Shown: positions 56,385 through 64,000 of the stretch, one piece after another
How the letters are laid out: each line of letters begins with the position of its first letter
Position numbering within the stretch: position 1 is the first letter of the stretch
Assembly: GCF_000233715.2 (NCBI RefSeq)
Contig: NC_021184.1
Location: 4,646,001 to 4,710,000 of the forward strand
DNA length: 64,000 bases
Source of the DNA: Desulfoscipio gibsoniae DSM 7213
Lineage (GTDB): Bacteria > Bacillota > Desulfotomaculia > Desulfotomaculales > Desulfallaceae
Direction of reading: 5' to 3'
Made by a program: the position numbers and the translations under genes
The notes under the pieces: generated by a model
What the model was told of the DNA's origin: nothing
Seen by the model: the letters and a program-made list of their open reading frames with translations, nothing else
The model's database searches: none

Positions 56385-57542
56385 CTAGCGATTGGGCGCG
56401 AAACCAAGTTCAATGTTGGCGATGATCTGCATATGCATGTTGGAGGTTCCTTCCAGGGTTTCAAACTGCTTGGAATCGCGGAGCCATCTGCCACAAGGAT
56501 ATTCATTGGAATATCCATATGAGCCGTAGATTTTCATGGCCAGGTTGGCAGCATGCACGGCTGCATTACAACCGGCCAGTTTAGCAATAGAAGTGGCCTG
56601 CTGGCTGGGTAAATTATTATCTTTTAACCATGCGGCGCGATAAACGAGTTGTTTGGCTGCCTCATCTTCCAAGATCATTTCAGCAATCTGAGCTTGAATC
56701 ATTTGGTGTTTGCCGATTGGTTTGCCAAACTGGATACGTTCATTGGCATATTGAACAGCACCATCCAGGCAGGCCCGGGAAAGAGCTGCCGCGCCGGTGG
56801 CACAACCCATGCGGGTATTGTTCAACTGCCACATACAAATCGCAAAGCCTTTGTTTAATGGGCCTAAAAGATTTTCTTTAGGAACCACGGCATTTTCAAA
56901 AATTAATTCCGAAGTCGGAGCAGCCCACATACCGACTTTATCGTTAATGGGAATTCTATTAACGCCAGGGGTATTGTTATAGTCAATTACGAAACAGGAT
57001 ATTCCTTTATGCCGAGCGCCTTTTTCAGTGACAGCATAGAGCAGCCCAACATCGGAAGTATGTCCGCCGGATATCCACGTCTTGGTACCATTGATTAACC
57101 AGTGATCACCCTTGTCTTCCGCAAACGTCTTCATGCTGGCTACATCTGAGCCTGTATTGGGCTCGGTCATGGCAAAGCTGCCTACCAAAGACCCATCCAA
57201 CAGTCCGGGGATAAATTTCTGTTTTTGTTCTTCAGTGCCATATTCATTAATGGTCATGGCCGGACCCCAGTTGTTACCGCTGATAGAAAGTCTCCAGGAA
57301 GTATGAACTTTAGATATTTCATACAGAGCTATAACGCCTTCCATCCAACCCATGCCGTTTCCGCCGTATTCTTCCGGAAGAGTCCAACCCAACAGGTCCA
57401 ATTCACCCATTTTAGTTAATATCTCTCTGCGATAGTAATGGTTTTTTTCGTCCTCTTCAACATAAGGAGCAATTTCCTTTTCTGCAAAATTGCGAGCCAT
57501 ATCCTGTACCATTTGTTGTTCTTCTGTTAATCCAAAATCCAT
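56385..57542 (-). CDS. Acyl-CoA dehydrogenase, probably glutaryl-CoA dehydrogenase (non-decarboxylating type)
   Basis: 385 residues. FAD and substrate motifs: GSFAMTEPNTGSDVASMKTFAEDKGDHWLINGTKTWISGG, ERIQFGKPIGKHQMIQAQIAEM, and the C-terminal catalytic Glu in FETLEGTSNMHMQIIANI. YGYSNEYPCGRWLRDSKQF and AEDKGDHWLINGTKTWIS resemble, from memory, the non-decarboxylating glutaryl-CoA dehydrogenase of Desulfococcus. It would oxidise glutaryl-CoA to glutaconyl-CoA, passing electrons to ETF. It lies 377 bases upstream of the decarboxylase operon on the same strand. Short-chain or isobutyryl-CoA dehydrogenase are alternatives. Confidence 0.85.
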   Translation of the reverse strand: MDFGLTEEQQMVQDMARNFAEKEIAPYVEEDEKNHYYRREILTKMGELDLLGWTLPEEYGGNGMGWMEGVIALYEISKVHTSWRLSISGNNWGPAMTINEYGTEEQKQKFIPGLLDGSLVGSFAMTEPNTGSDVASMKTFAEDKGDHWLINGTKTWISGGHTSDVGLLYAVTEKGARHKGISCFVIDYNNTPGVNRIPINDKVGMWAAPTSELIFENAVVPKENLLGPLNKGFAICMWQLNNTRMGCATGAAALSRACLDGAVQYANERIQFGKPIGKHQMIQAQIAEMILEDEAAKQLVYRAAWLKDNNLPSQQATSIAKLAGCNAAVHAANLAMKIYGSYGYSNEYPCGRWLRDSKQFETLEGTSNMHMQIIANIELGFAPNR

Positions 57543-58107
57543 TGTTTACTCCCTCCTAGTTTTAATAATATAACTGTAAATGGTGATTCTTTTAGCCCAT
57601 TAGCTACCTGCAGGCAAAGACCACCAAAAACATCTTTTTAACATTGCAAAAGCTACAACTATGACATATTTATTTTTTAAAAAAATTGTATATATTCTGG
57701 ATTATTCATTAGTTAGTTATTTTATTTAATTCTGTTATTTTATTTAATTCTGTAATTTTATTACCATGTAACTTTTTCTTAAACTATAATTTCTATCTTC
57801 ATAATACGCTAAACATAAAATTAAGGCTCGGTGACCATGCCAAACACATATCGCAATAAACATGCCAGCAGCTAACATATTGCAGTTCGATTGGCATCGA
57901 ATCGCCCAAGCTGTTTAAATTAGCGGTTTCTCTGATTTTCAAAAAAAACCGAATTTAAAAAACCGGCTCCGCCTCAAACAAAACCAGTGATGCATTAATG
58001 CATTACTCATGCATTTTTACAATGAACCTATAAAAATGCGATTATATTGCGGTCCCATAGCAATGCATTTTTACATCACCAAAACCACCTATAAAAACCG
58101 CCGTTTA
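57543..58107. other. AT-rich intergenic region upstream of the acyl-CoA dehydrogenase
   Basis: 565 bases. Contains TGCATTAATGCA (57991-58002, perfect palindrome), the direct repeat ATGCATTTTTACA (58009-58021 and 58063-58075), and a hairpin GCATTTTTA/TAAAAATGC (58011-58039). ACCTATAAAAA recurs at about 58026 and 58089. No ORF with a ribosome site. Probably regulatory for the dehydrogenase. Confidence 0.55.
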
Positions 58108-59277
58108 TTAACCAAACTCCCGGGGTCTGCGATCAGATAGCTTAAAAGCATGCTTAATGGCCTGCACTATTCGGCCGCAGGCCATACCGTCGCCGTACGG
58201 GTTGACAGCCTCGGCCATAGCCCGGTAGTAAGCTTCATCGTTAAGCAGGCGCTCGGTTTCGGTACGCACAGCAATGCGATCAGTGCCCACCAGGCGCACA
58301 GTACCGGCGTCCACAGCCTCGGGGCGTTCAGTGGTATTGCGCAGCACCAGCACGGGCTTGCCCAGCGAGGGGGCCTCCTCCTGCATGCCCCCGGAATCGG
58401 TGAGCACCAAATGACAGCGGGCCTCCAGATTAACAAAGGGTTCGTAATCCATGGGCTCAATTAAATGTACCTGCTGCGAATCCCCCAACACTTGCTGCAC
58501 CACGGAGCGCACAGCAGGGTTTTTGTGCACGGGGAAAATAACCCGCACATCGGGATGCCTTTGCAATACATCCCGCAGGGCCAGGTAAATATCCCGCATG
58601 GGATCGCCCAAGTTTTCCCGGCGGTGGGTGGTCATTAAAATCAGCCGGTGCCTGTTAAAATCAAGCCCACTTAGCAGCGGGTCATCAAACCGGTATTCGG
58701 CACGCACCGTAGCCAACAGGGCATCAATAACGGTGTTGCCGGTAACATAGATCCGCGCCGGATCCACCCCTTCCCGCAGCAAGTTATCCCGGGCACCGGC
58801 GGTGGGGGCAAAGTGTACATCGCACAGCGCCCCGGCCAGACGCCGGTTCATCTCTTCCGGAAAAGGGGAATACTTGTTGCCGGTACGCAGCCCCGCTTCC
58901 ACATGCCCCACCGGCACCTGCATATAATAGGCGGCCAGCGCGGCAACAAAGGTGGTGGTGGTATCGCCGTGCACCAGCACCAGATCCGGCCTTTCGGCCT
59001 CCAGCACTTTCTGGAGGCCGGTTAAAGCTCGCCCGGTAATATCAAACAATGTTTGTCCTGCCTGCATAATGTTCAAATCGTGGTCAGGCACGATATCAAA
59101 CAGACGCAGCACCTGATCCAGCATTTCCCGGTGCTGAGCCGTTACCACCACCCGGCATACCAGCCGATCATCATTTTTCAACATCCGCACCAGGGGAGCC
59201 ATTTTAATAGCTTCAGGCCTGGTTCCAAAAATAACCAAAATTTTGGGGTCAGGCTTAAACTTTCTTAAATTAACCAT
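58108..59277 (-). CDS. wecB: UDP-N-acetylglucosamine 2-epimerase (non-hydrolysing)
   Basis: 389 residues. ILVIFGTRPEAIKMAPLVRML, VVTAQHREMLDQVLRLFDIVPDHDLNIM, VHGDTTTTFVAALAAYYMQVPVGHVEAGLRT, FPEEMNRRLAG and LTDSGGMQEEAPSLGKPVLVLRNTTERPE are the signature blocks. It converts UDP-GlcNAc to UDP-ManNAc for wall teichoic-acid-like or other surface polymers. The first dozen residues (MVNLRKFKPDPK) precede the conserved core; FKPDP is coded by a copy of the GGGGTCAGGCTTAAAC repeat. Near glyA, comEB and atp genes as in many Firmicutes. Confidence 0.96.
   Translation of the reverse strand: MVNLRKFKPDPKILVIFGTRPEAIKMAPLVRMLKNDDRLVCRVVVTAQHREMLDQVLRLFDIVPDHDLNIMQAGQTLFDITGRALTGLQKVLEAERPDLVLVHGDTTTTFVAALAAYYMQVPVGHVEAGLRTGNKYSPFPEEMNRRLAGALCDVHFAPTAGARDNLLREGVDPARIYVTGNTVIDALLATVRAEYRFDDPLLSGLDFNRHRLILMTTHRRENLGDPMRDIYLALRDVLQRHPDVRVIFPVHKNPAVRSVVQQVLGDSQQVHLIEPMDYEPFVNLEARCHLVLTDSGGMQEEAPSLGKPVLVLRNTTERPEAVDAGTVRLVGTDRIAVRTETERLLNDEAYYRAMAEAVNPYGDGMACGRIVQAIKHAFKLSDRRPREFG
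59245..59276 (-). repeat. GGGGTCAGGCTTAAAC element inside the wecB start
   Basis: Plus strand GGGGTCAGGCTTAAACTTTC followed by TTAAATTAACC; codes residues 2-10 of WecB on the minus strand. Other copies: 28025-28040, 29883-29912, 62161-62191. Confidence 0.65.
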
Positions 59278-59335
59278 ATTAACTCCATATTTAAATATAT
59301 AAATTATTTAACAATGCCTTATCTGTACATAAAGT

Positions 59336-59662
59336 TTATTCGGCATTTGACCTTTGCACTAAATATCCTTTACTCATCAGCTTGGCAATATGCTCATCAA
59401 GCGCTTTTTCAATGCTGACGCCATAGTTTTCTTCCAGCACAAACATCATGGAAACGGCGGTTTGGGCTACATCCAGCAACTCCCTGGTAATACAAGCGAG
59501 CGCTTCGCCCTCACCCACCGCACAGCGTTCCCCGCTCATACCCCGCAGTTTACCGATAGCCTGGGCCAATTCCCCCGCCTCTTCCATTAACTTAAGCGCG
59601 GTGGATTCCATGGTGGGGGTTAAATTATTTAATTTAGGCAGGGCAATAATTTTTTTTTGCAT
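59336..59662 (-). CDS. MazG-like nucleotide pyrophosphohydrolase
   Basis: 108 residues from the ATG at 59662 (GGTGAT upstream); the open frame reaches 59704. Helical MazG-type core: TALKLMEEAGELAQAIGKLRG with the EExxE metal-binding pattern, then ELLDVAQTAVSMMFVLEENYGVSIEKALDEHIAKLMSKGY, with the second acidic set in ExxDVAQ. These proteins hydrolyse (d)NTPs to monophosphates and pyrophosphate for housecleaning. Situated between comEB and wecB. Exact substrate unknown. Confidence 0.8.
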   Translation of the reverse strand: MQKKIIALPKLNNLTPTMESTALKLMEEAGELAQAIGKLRGMSGERCAVGEGEALACITRELLDVAQTAVSMMFVLEENYGVSIEKALDEHIAKLMSKGYLVQRSNAE

Positions 59663-59747
59663 ATCTATCACCACACGGCATAGGAAAATCAAGTCCGATG
59701 CCAATTGTAATTAACTCGTTCAGGGAAACGGCTTATAGAATGACCGG

Positions 59748-60197
59748 CTAAATATCTTTAAATCGTACCAGCTCGATGCCGGACTCTTTAAATATATCCA
59801 GGGCCAGCGGGTCCGGGTAGTCACCACGGTAAACCACTTTGCTGATACAGGCGTTGGCTATCATTTTAGCGCAAAGTACACAGGGTTGGTGGGTAACATA
59901 AAAAACGCCCTTTGCTATGGAAATGCCGTGTACGGCGGCCTGCAAAAGGGCGTTTTGTTCGGCATGCAGCCCGCGGCACAGCTCATGCCGCTCACCGGAT
60001 GGTATGCCGCGTTTTTCCCGCAGGCAGCCTATTTCCAGGCAATGGCGCATACCGGCGGGGGCACCGTTATAGCCAGTGGCTAAAATACGGTGATCCCGCA
60101 CTATCAGTGCCCCCACCTGACGGCGCAAACATGTGGAGCGCCGGGATACCACACCGGTTATTTCCATAAAATAATCATCCCAGGCAGGGCGCTGCAT
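59748..60197 (-). CDS. comEB: Deoxycytidylate (dCMP) deaminase family protein ComEB
   Basis: 149 residues from the ATG at 60197 (AAGGTGGTG upstream), overlapping the end of glyA by 23 bases; the open frame up to 60287 has no family similarity. Zinc motifs: HAEQNAL (His and catalytic Glu) and QPCVLCAKM (two Cys). [33 protein letters not shown] is the standard N-terminus. Deaminates dCMP to dUMP, feeding dTMP synthesis. Neighbourhood glyA-comEB is common in Firmicutes. Confidence 0.93.
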   Translation of the reverse strand: MQRPAWDDYFMEITGVVSRRSTCLRRQVGALIVRDHRILATGYNGAPAGMRHCLEIGCLREKRGIPSGERHELCRGLHAEQNALLQAAVHGISIAKGVFYVTHQPCVLCAKMIANACISKVVYRGDYPDPLALDIFKESGIELVRFKDI

Positions 60198-61452
60198 AAA
60201 CACCACCTTCTTCGTACAAAGGGAACCGGCGACACAGGTCGGCAGCCATAGCACCGGCTTGCGCCCTGCGACCTTCGTCACCGCCAAAGCTTAATGCCAA
60301 ATGGATAATTTCCGCCACTTCAGCCATTTCGGCTTCTTTTAGCCCGCGGGTGGTTACGGCAGGCGTGCCAACTCGAATGCCACTGGTTGTCATTGGTGGC
60401 TGCGGGTCAAAGGGAATGGCGTTTTTATTCACGGTAACTCCCACTTCATCCAGCGTTTGCTCTGCTTCCCGGCCGGTAACCTGTTTGTTGCGCAAATCAA
60501 CCAGTATCATATGGTTGTCGGTGCCGCCGGAAATAAGTTCAAAACCGCGCTGGGACAGTGCTTCGGCCAGTGCCCGGGCGTTTTTAACTATCTGCTGCTG
60601 ATATTCCTTGAAGCCGGGCTGCAGCGCCTCACCAAAAGCCACCGCTTTGGCGGCAATCACGTGCATCAGGGGCCCACCTTGGATGCCGGGAAAAACGGCC
60701 TTGTCCAATGCAGCGCCGTACTTTTCTTTACTCAGAATCATACCGCCACGGGGACCCCGCAGCGTTTTGTGCGTTGTAGTGGTAACCACATCGGCATGGG
60801 GAATGGGACTGTTGTGCAGCCCCGCCGCCACCAAGCCGGCAATGTGGGCCATGTCAACCATTAAATAAGCTCCCACGGCAGCAGCAATTTCAGCCATGCG
60901 GTCAAAGTCGATTTCCCGTGGATAAGCACTGGCTCCGGCCACGATCATCCTGGCCTTACTTTCGGATGCCGCAGCCATAACTTTATCGTAATCAATCAGA
61001 CCCGTGCCCCGCTCCACACCATAAAAGGCTATGTTAAAATAACGGCCGGATATATTTAGCGGGCTGCCGTGGGTCAGGTGCCCTCCATGAGCCAGGTTCA
61101 TACCTAAAATGGTGTCGCCCGGTTTAAGCAGGGCGAAATAAACAGCCGTATTAGCCTGGGAGCCGGAATGGGGCTGCACGTTGACATGTTCGGCGTTAAA
61201 AATTTTTTTGGCCCGTTCTATGGCCAGTGTTTCTGCTACATCTACAAAGGCACAACCACCATAATAGCGACGCCCGGGCAACCCTTCGGCATATTTGTTG
61301 GTAAGCACGGTGCCCTGGGCTTCCATAACGGCCCGGCTGACAATGTTTTCCGAGGCAATCAGTTCCAGGGTGTTACGCTGTCTGTTAAGTTCCTGTGCCA
61401 CGACCCGGGAAATTTCAGGATCCACTTCGGCAAGCGGGCTGTAAAAACTCAT
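60175..61452 (-). CDS. glyA: Serine hydroxymethyltransferase
   Basis: 425 residues. [41 protein letters not shown] is the N-terminal signature; the PLP lysine is in [42 protein letters not shown] and [14 protein letters not shown] are also conserved. It interconverts serine and glycine while charging tetrahydrofolate with a one-carbon unit. AGGAGG precedes the ATG. It lies 30 bases after rpiB. Confidence 0.97.
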   Translation of the reverse strand: MSFYSPLAEVDPEISRVVAQELNRQRNTLELIASENIVSRAVMEAQGTVLTNKYAEGLPGRRYYGGCAFVDVAETLAIERAKKIFNAEHVNVQPHSGSQANTAVYFALLKPGDTILGMNLAHGGHLTHGSPLNISGRYFNIAFYGVERGTGLIDYDKVMAAASESKARMIVAGASAYPREIDFDRMAEIAAAVGAYLMVDMAHIAGLVAAGLHNSPIPHADVVTTTTHKTLRGPRGGMILSKEKYGAALDKAVFPGIQGGPLMHVIAAKAVAFGEALQPGFKEYQQQIVKNARALAEALSQRGFELISGGTDNHMILVDLRNKQVTGREAEQTLDEVGVTVNKNAIPFDPQPPMTTSGIRVGTPAVTTRGLKEAEMAEVAEIIHLALSFGGDEGRRAQAGAMAADLCRRFPLYEEGGVYAAPCLG

Positions 61453-61482
61453 ACGACTTCCTCCTAAACTTTTTAAACAATA

Positions 61483-61947
61483 CTACCGGCAAACATTACC
61501 GGCAACAGAACCCTTTTCCATGGCTGCTATTTTGTCCAACCTGCGGGCATGCCTTCCCCCGGCAAATTTCGCCCCCAACCAGGCCTTTACTATTTCCCTG
61601 GCCAAACCGGCACCAATAACACGCTCGCCCATGGTTATAATATTGGCCATGTTGTGTTCGCCGGCCATGCGGGCGGAAAATGTATCATGGCAAAGAGCAG
61701 CCCTGATGCCGGCCACCTTATTGGCGGCTATGCTTACTCCAATACCGGTGCCGCAGCAAAGAATACCCCGCTCGTATTTTCCAGCAGCAACGGCCTCGGC
61801 CACTGCCCGGGCAAAATCGGGATAATCTACCGAATCAGTGGAATATGTACCAAAGTCTTGATATTCAATCCCTTGTTCCTTTAAATAATCAATAATCTCC
61901 CTTTTTAGCTTGAATCCTCCATGATCGCTACCTACAGCCACCTGCAA
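61483..61947 (-). CDS. rpiB: Ribose-5-phosphate isomerase B
   Basis: 154 residues. VAVGSDHGGFKLKREIIDYLKEQGIEYQDFGTYSTDSVDYPDFA is the RpiB N-terminus; CCGTGIGVSIAANKVAGIRAALCHDTFSARMAGEHNMANIITMG has the active-site Cys and His. Interconverts ribose 5-phosphate and ribulose 5-phosphate. Same neighbourhood as Bacillus subtilis ywlF, near glyA and the ywlE phosphatase. Confidence 0.95.
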   Translation of the reverse strand: MQVAVGSDHGGFKLKREIIDYLKEQGIEYQDFGTYSTDSVDYPDFARAVAEAVAAGKYERGILCCGTGIGVSIAANKVAGIRAALCHDTFSARMAGEHNMANIITMGERVIGAGLAREIVKAWLGAKFAGGRHARRLDKIAAMEKGSVAGNVCR

Positions 61948-62160
61948 TGTCTACACTTCCTTCGATGAATTTAAAACGCAGTAATTTCGGCTACCCACAC
62001 CTTGCGGGTCATCAAGTTAAACTACAATCAAGCTTTTTCGGTCTAATGTTCAACACCAATCCAAAAATATTCTACAACATCTGCATCATTTCCTCCACAA
62101 CTGAGCTAAAATATAATTATTACCAATAAACATTGTATAATCGCAATATTCACATAACAT

Positions 62161-62191
62161 AGTTAGTTTAAGTTAGTTTAAGCCTGACCCC
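62161..62191 (-). repeat. GGGGTCAGGCTTAAAC element in the end of the ywlE-type gene
   Basis: AGTTAGTTTA twice in tandem then AGCCTGACCCC on plus. It supplies the last codons (GVRLKLT) and stop of the phosphatase gene and extends past it. Confidence 0.65.
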
Positions 62192-62635
62192 TAGCATTTT
62201 ACGGACCAGGTTGTCCAGCTCACCGGCTACGATACGGTAAAATTCCTCACTGGAACCAAAGGGGTCCGGTATATCATTACCGGAGCCTGCATATTCGGCC
62301 AGTGTAAAAATTTTGTCTGCGGCATCAGGCATAAGACGTTTTAAATTATCCCGATGAGTACGGGTCATGGTCAAAACAAGATCGGCCTGTTCAATATCCT
62401 CCGGGTCAATCTGTGATGTTTTATGCCGGCTCAGGTCAATGCCCATTTCCTTTAACACATTAATGGCTTGATAAGAAGCATCGCCATCAGACAGTGTAAC
62501 AATCCCGGCTGAGGCGAATTCTATATCCTTCCGATCGGGAAAAAGTTCCGCCAGCGCCCGGCGGGCCAGTGCCTCGGCCATGGGACTGCGGCAGGTATTG
62601 CCGGTACATACAAAAAGTATCTTTTTTTTGACCAT
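62168..62635 (-). CDS. ywlE: Low-molecular-weight phosphatase, arginine-phosphatase (YwlE) type
   Basis: 155 residues. P-loop ILFVCTGNTCRSPMAEALAR with Cys10 nucleophile and Arg16. Thr14 occupies the site that is Ile in tyrosine phosphatases; Thr there was shown in YwlE to select phospho-arginine. The general acid Asp is in YAGSGNDIPDPFGSSEEFYR. It would reverse McsB protein-arginine phosphorylation. Order rpiB, this gene, mntP, ywlC equals ywlF-E-D-C of Bacillus subtilis. The last residues are coded by a dispersed repeat, so the C-terminus may be lengthened. Confidence 0.9.
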   Translation of the reverse strand: MVKKKILFVCTGNTCRSPMAEALARRALAELFPDRKDIEFASAGIVTLSDGDASYQAINVLKEMGIDLSRHKTSQIDPEDIEQADLVLTMTRTHRDNLKRLMPDAADKIFTLAEYAGSGNDIPDPFGSSEEFYRIVAGELDNLVRKMLGVRLKLT

Positions 62636-62807
62636 TAACCTGGCCTCCTTTTATTATAGGAAAATGTCATATTGCCACATGGCACAATATAAACGGATTA
62701 GCAAGCAACCATGCACACGGTTTCATGAAAACCAGTCAACGCCCATATGGCAACAAGATGGGCCTTGTCAAGCAACCTTTGACACGTTTTGGGGGCCTGT
62801 CACCAAA

Positions 62808-63353
62808 TCAAGATAGTACCATATGTATGCCAATACCGATTAACAGTATACCACCGCCCAGTACGGCCCGTTCACCCACACGGGCACCTACAAAACGCCC
62901 CAACAGTAGTCCGCCGGCCGTCATCAACCCGGCCACGGCACCGATCACACCAGCAGTGAGGGGCAGGTTAACCTGCCTGGTGCCCAGTGAAAAACCTACG
63001 CTAAGGGCATCCATACTAACACTGGCAGCCAGCAAAAAAAGCCCCCAGGTATTGACCAGCACTACTTTGGGGTCCAGGGCATCACCACCTTTTAAAGACG
63101 AGCGAATCATTTTGATACCCAGATATACCAGCAGCAAAGCTCCGGCGATGCTGGCGGCCCGACCCGCCAGCGCGCCGATAAAATCGCCGGCGTACCAGCC
63201 CAGCAAGGGCATAACAATATGGAACACCAGCACGGTAACACTAACCACCAGTATCTGGCGGCCGGTTACACCGGCTATGCCCAGGCCAAGGCACATGGAG
63301 AAAGCATCAGTGCCCAGGGCCACGGCCAGTGCGAGCAGTGTGTATAGTTCCAA
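62808..63353 (-). CDS. mntP: Putative manganese efflux pump MntP
   Basis: 181 residues from the TTG at 63353 (GGGGG seven bases before); the open frame extends to 63449 without family similarity. Six membrane segments with the paired acidic motifs ALGTDAFSMCLGLGI and AASVSMDALSVGFSLG, the Mn2+-binding Asp sites of MntP/YtaF-type proteins. It exports Mn2+. Position matches Bacillus subtilis ywlD. No yybP-ykoY manganese riboswitch was recognised in the 103 bases upstream. Confidence 0.9.
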   Translation of the reverse strand: MELYTLLALAVALGTDAFSMCLGLGIAGVTGRQILVVSVTVLVFHIVMPLLGWYAGDFIGALAGRAASIAGALLLVYLGIKMIRSSLKGGDALDPKVVLVNTWGLFLLAASVSMDALSVGFSLGTRQVNLPLTAGVIGAVAGLMTAGGLLLGRFVGARVGERAVLGGGILLIGIGIHMVLS

Positions 63354-63456
63354 ATCATTTCCCCCAACATATTTTTTGTTCTTTAAATAACCGCTAACTA
63401 TATCTATGCGTTCCAAGTTAAATTTATCAATACCGGTAAAGGTTAGCAACCCACAC

Positions 63457-64000
63457 CTATACAGTTATTACATGCCCCCCGGACGCCCGGCGTAACCTGT
63501 TCATTACTGCCAGTCCCAAACCGTCTGGGATAATACCTTCGGCCAGTATCACATCCACCCCCAACTGGTCAAACCGGCGCAGCGATTCATATAACAAAGC
63601 TGCCACCGTACCTGGTTCGGAACGTTTACCGGGCACCACCACGCTGTAACCCTGTCCATCGTACAGCGGTGCCGTTTCACTGTATGCCAGTATGCCCACC
63701 TTGGTGCCGCCGGCAGACAAGCGCCTGGCATCAGCCAATACGCTGGCCGCCACCCGTTCGTGGTCACGTCCTTCAAAAAGCAGCAGCGGTGCCCGGGGTG
63801 CGTAGTGCGTATATTTCATACCCGGCGACCGGGGCCTGTCCCCGGCAACAGCAACGCCGTTAACCGAAGGATCCAACTCCACCGGACCGAGCACTTGCTC
63901 CAGATCCCGCTGGATGGCGCCACCGGGGCGCAAAATCACGGGTTGGTCGCCGGAGAGATCCAGCACGGTTGATTCCACGCCCAAACCGGATGGCCCACCA
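63457..64000 (-). CDS. Threonylcarbamoyl-AMP synthase (Sua5/YwlC), C-terminal part
   Basis: Runs off the right edge; about 181 codons are visible, starting GGPSGLGVESTVLDLSGDQPVILRPGGA, the end of the YrdC fold, followed by a Sua5-type domain after the linker SPGMKYTHYAPRAPLLLFEG (residues KYTHYAP are a Sua5 hallmark). The enzyme makes threonylcarbamoyl-AMP for the t6A modification of tRNA. Having the extra C-terminal domain it is Sua5 rather than the short YrdC form. Stop 103 bases before mntP, same strand. Confidence 0.92.
   Translation of the reverse strand, partial: GGPSGLGVESTVLDLSGDQPVILRPGGAIQRDLEQVLGPVELDPSVNGVAVAGDRPRSPGMKYTHYAPRAPLLLFEGRDHERVAASVLADARRLSAGGTKVGILAYSETAPLYDGQGYSVVVPGKRSEPGTVAALLYESLRRFDQLGVDVILAEGIIPDGLGLAVMNRLRRASGGHVITV

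Noticed and set aside
63354-63456. yybP-ykoY manganese riboswitch before mntP
   Set aside because: None of the conserved internal-loop sequence could be found in the short gap.

Overview
The window looks like the chromosome of an anaerobic, endospore-forming Firmicute of the Peptococcaceae / Desulfotomaculum type. The evidence is spoIID, spoIIID and mbl next to murA and a complete F-type ATP synthase operon, SLH-domain and copper-amine-oxidase-type stalk surface proteins, a ferredoxin-linked aldehyde oxidoreductase, a sodium-pumping decarboxylase, and strong AGGAGG ribosome sites with frequent GTG/TTG starts. The genus is inferred from gene content only. Almost everything is on the minus strand; only the ECF sigma / anti-sigma pair (18.6-20.3 kb) and one sigma-54 activator (50.1-52.3 kb) are on plus. 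I saw no tRNA, rRNA, CRISPR array or transposase.

Layout. 0-4.2 kb: exopolysaccharide genes (O-antigen ligase/TPR protein, GT4 glycosyltransferase, partial sugar-phosphate transferase). 4.3-11.7 kb: a MarR-controlled efflux operon (RND pump with lipoprotein adaptor, then EmrA/EmrB-like pair), the MFS pump carrying a collagen-like tail. 11.8-12.4 kb: YefM-YoeB toxin-antitoxin module. 12.5-24.6 kb: cell-surface region with two stalk-domain proteins, a TolC-like protein, an ECF sigma / anti-sigma pair and an SLH-anchored subtilisin; near-identical GGAACTT-N16-GTCTAA promoters link the sigma factor to the larger stalk protein. 24.9-37.4 kb: mbl, spoIIID, a 43-residue ORF, spoIID, murA and atpCDGAHFEB plus two atpI-type genes. 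37.7-57.5 kb: a catabolic block. 58.1-64 kb: wecB, a MazG-like gene, comEB, glyA, rpiB, a ywlE-type phosphatase, mntP and the end of a Sua5/YwlC gene.

The catabolic block reads as one pathway: amino-acid permease, omega-amino acid transaminase, glutamate dehydrogenase, aldehyde:ferredoxin oxidoreductase with its own MoaD-like protein, two-subunit glutaconate-type CoA-transferase, acyl-CoA dehydrogenase resembling non-decarboxylating glutaryl-CoA dehydrogenase, and a four-subunit biotin-dependent sodium-pumping decarboxylase, with one IclR and two sigma-54 regulators. The simplest reading is anaerobic oxidation of a C5 omega-amino acid such as 5-aminovalerate through glutarate semialdehyde, glutarate, glutaryl-CoA and glutaconyl-CoA to crotonyl-CoA. 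Each step is supported only at family level; the pathway is an inference. The block sits between wecB and the ATP synthase genes, which are close neighbours in many Firmicutes.

Several dispersed short repeats lie between genes: long perfect hairpins ending in GGTGCCGGGTG, a GGGGTCAGGCTTAAAC element that reaches into two coding ends, and a GGAAGCAGGGG element on both sides of murA.
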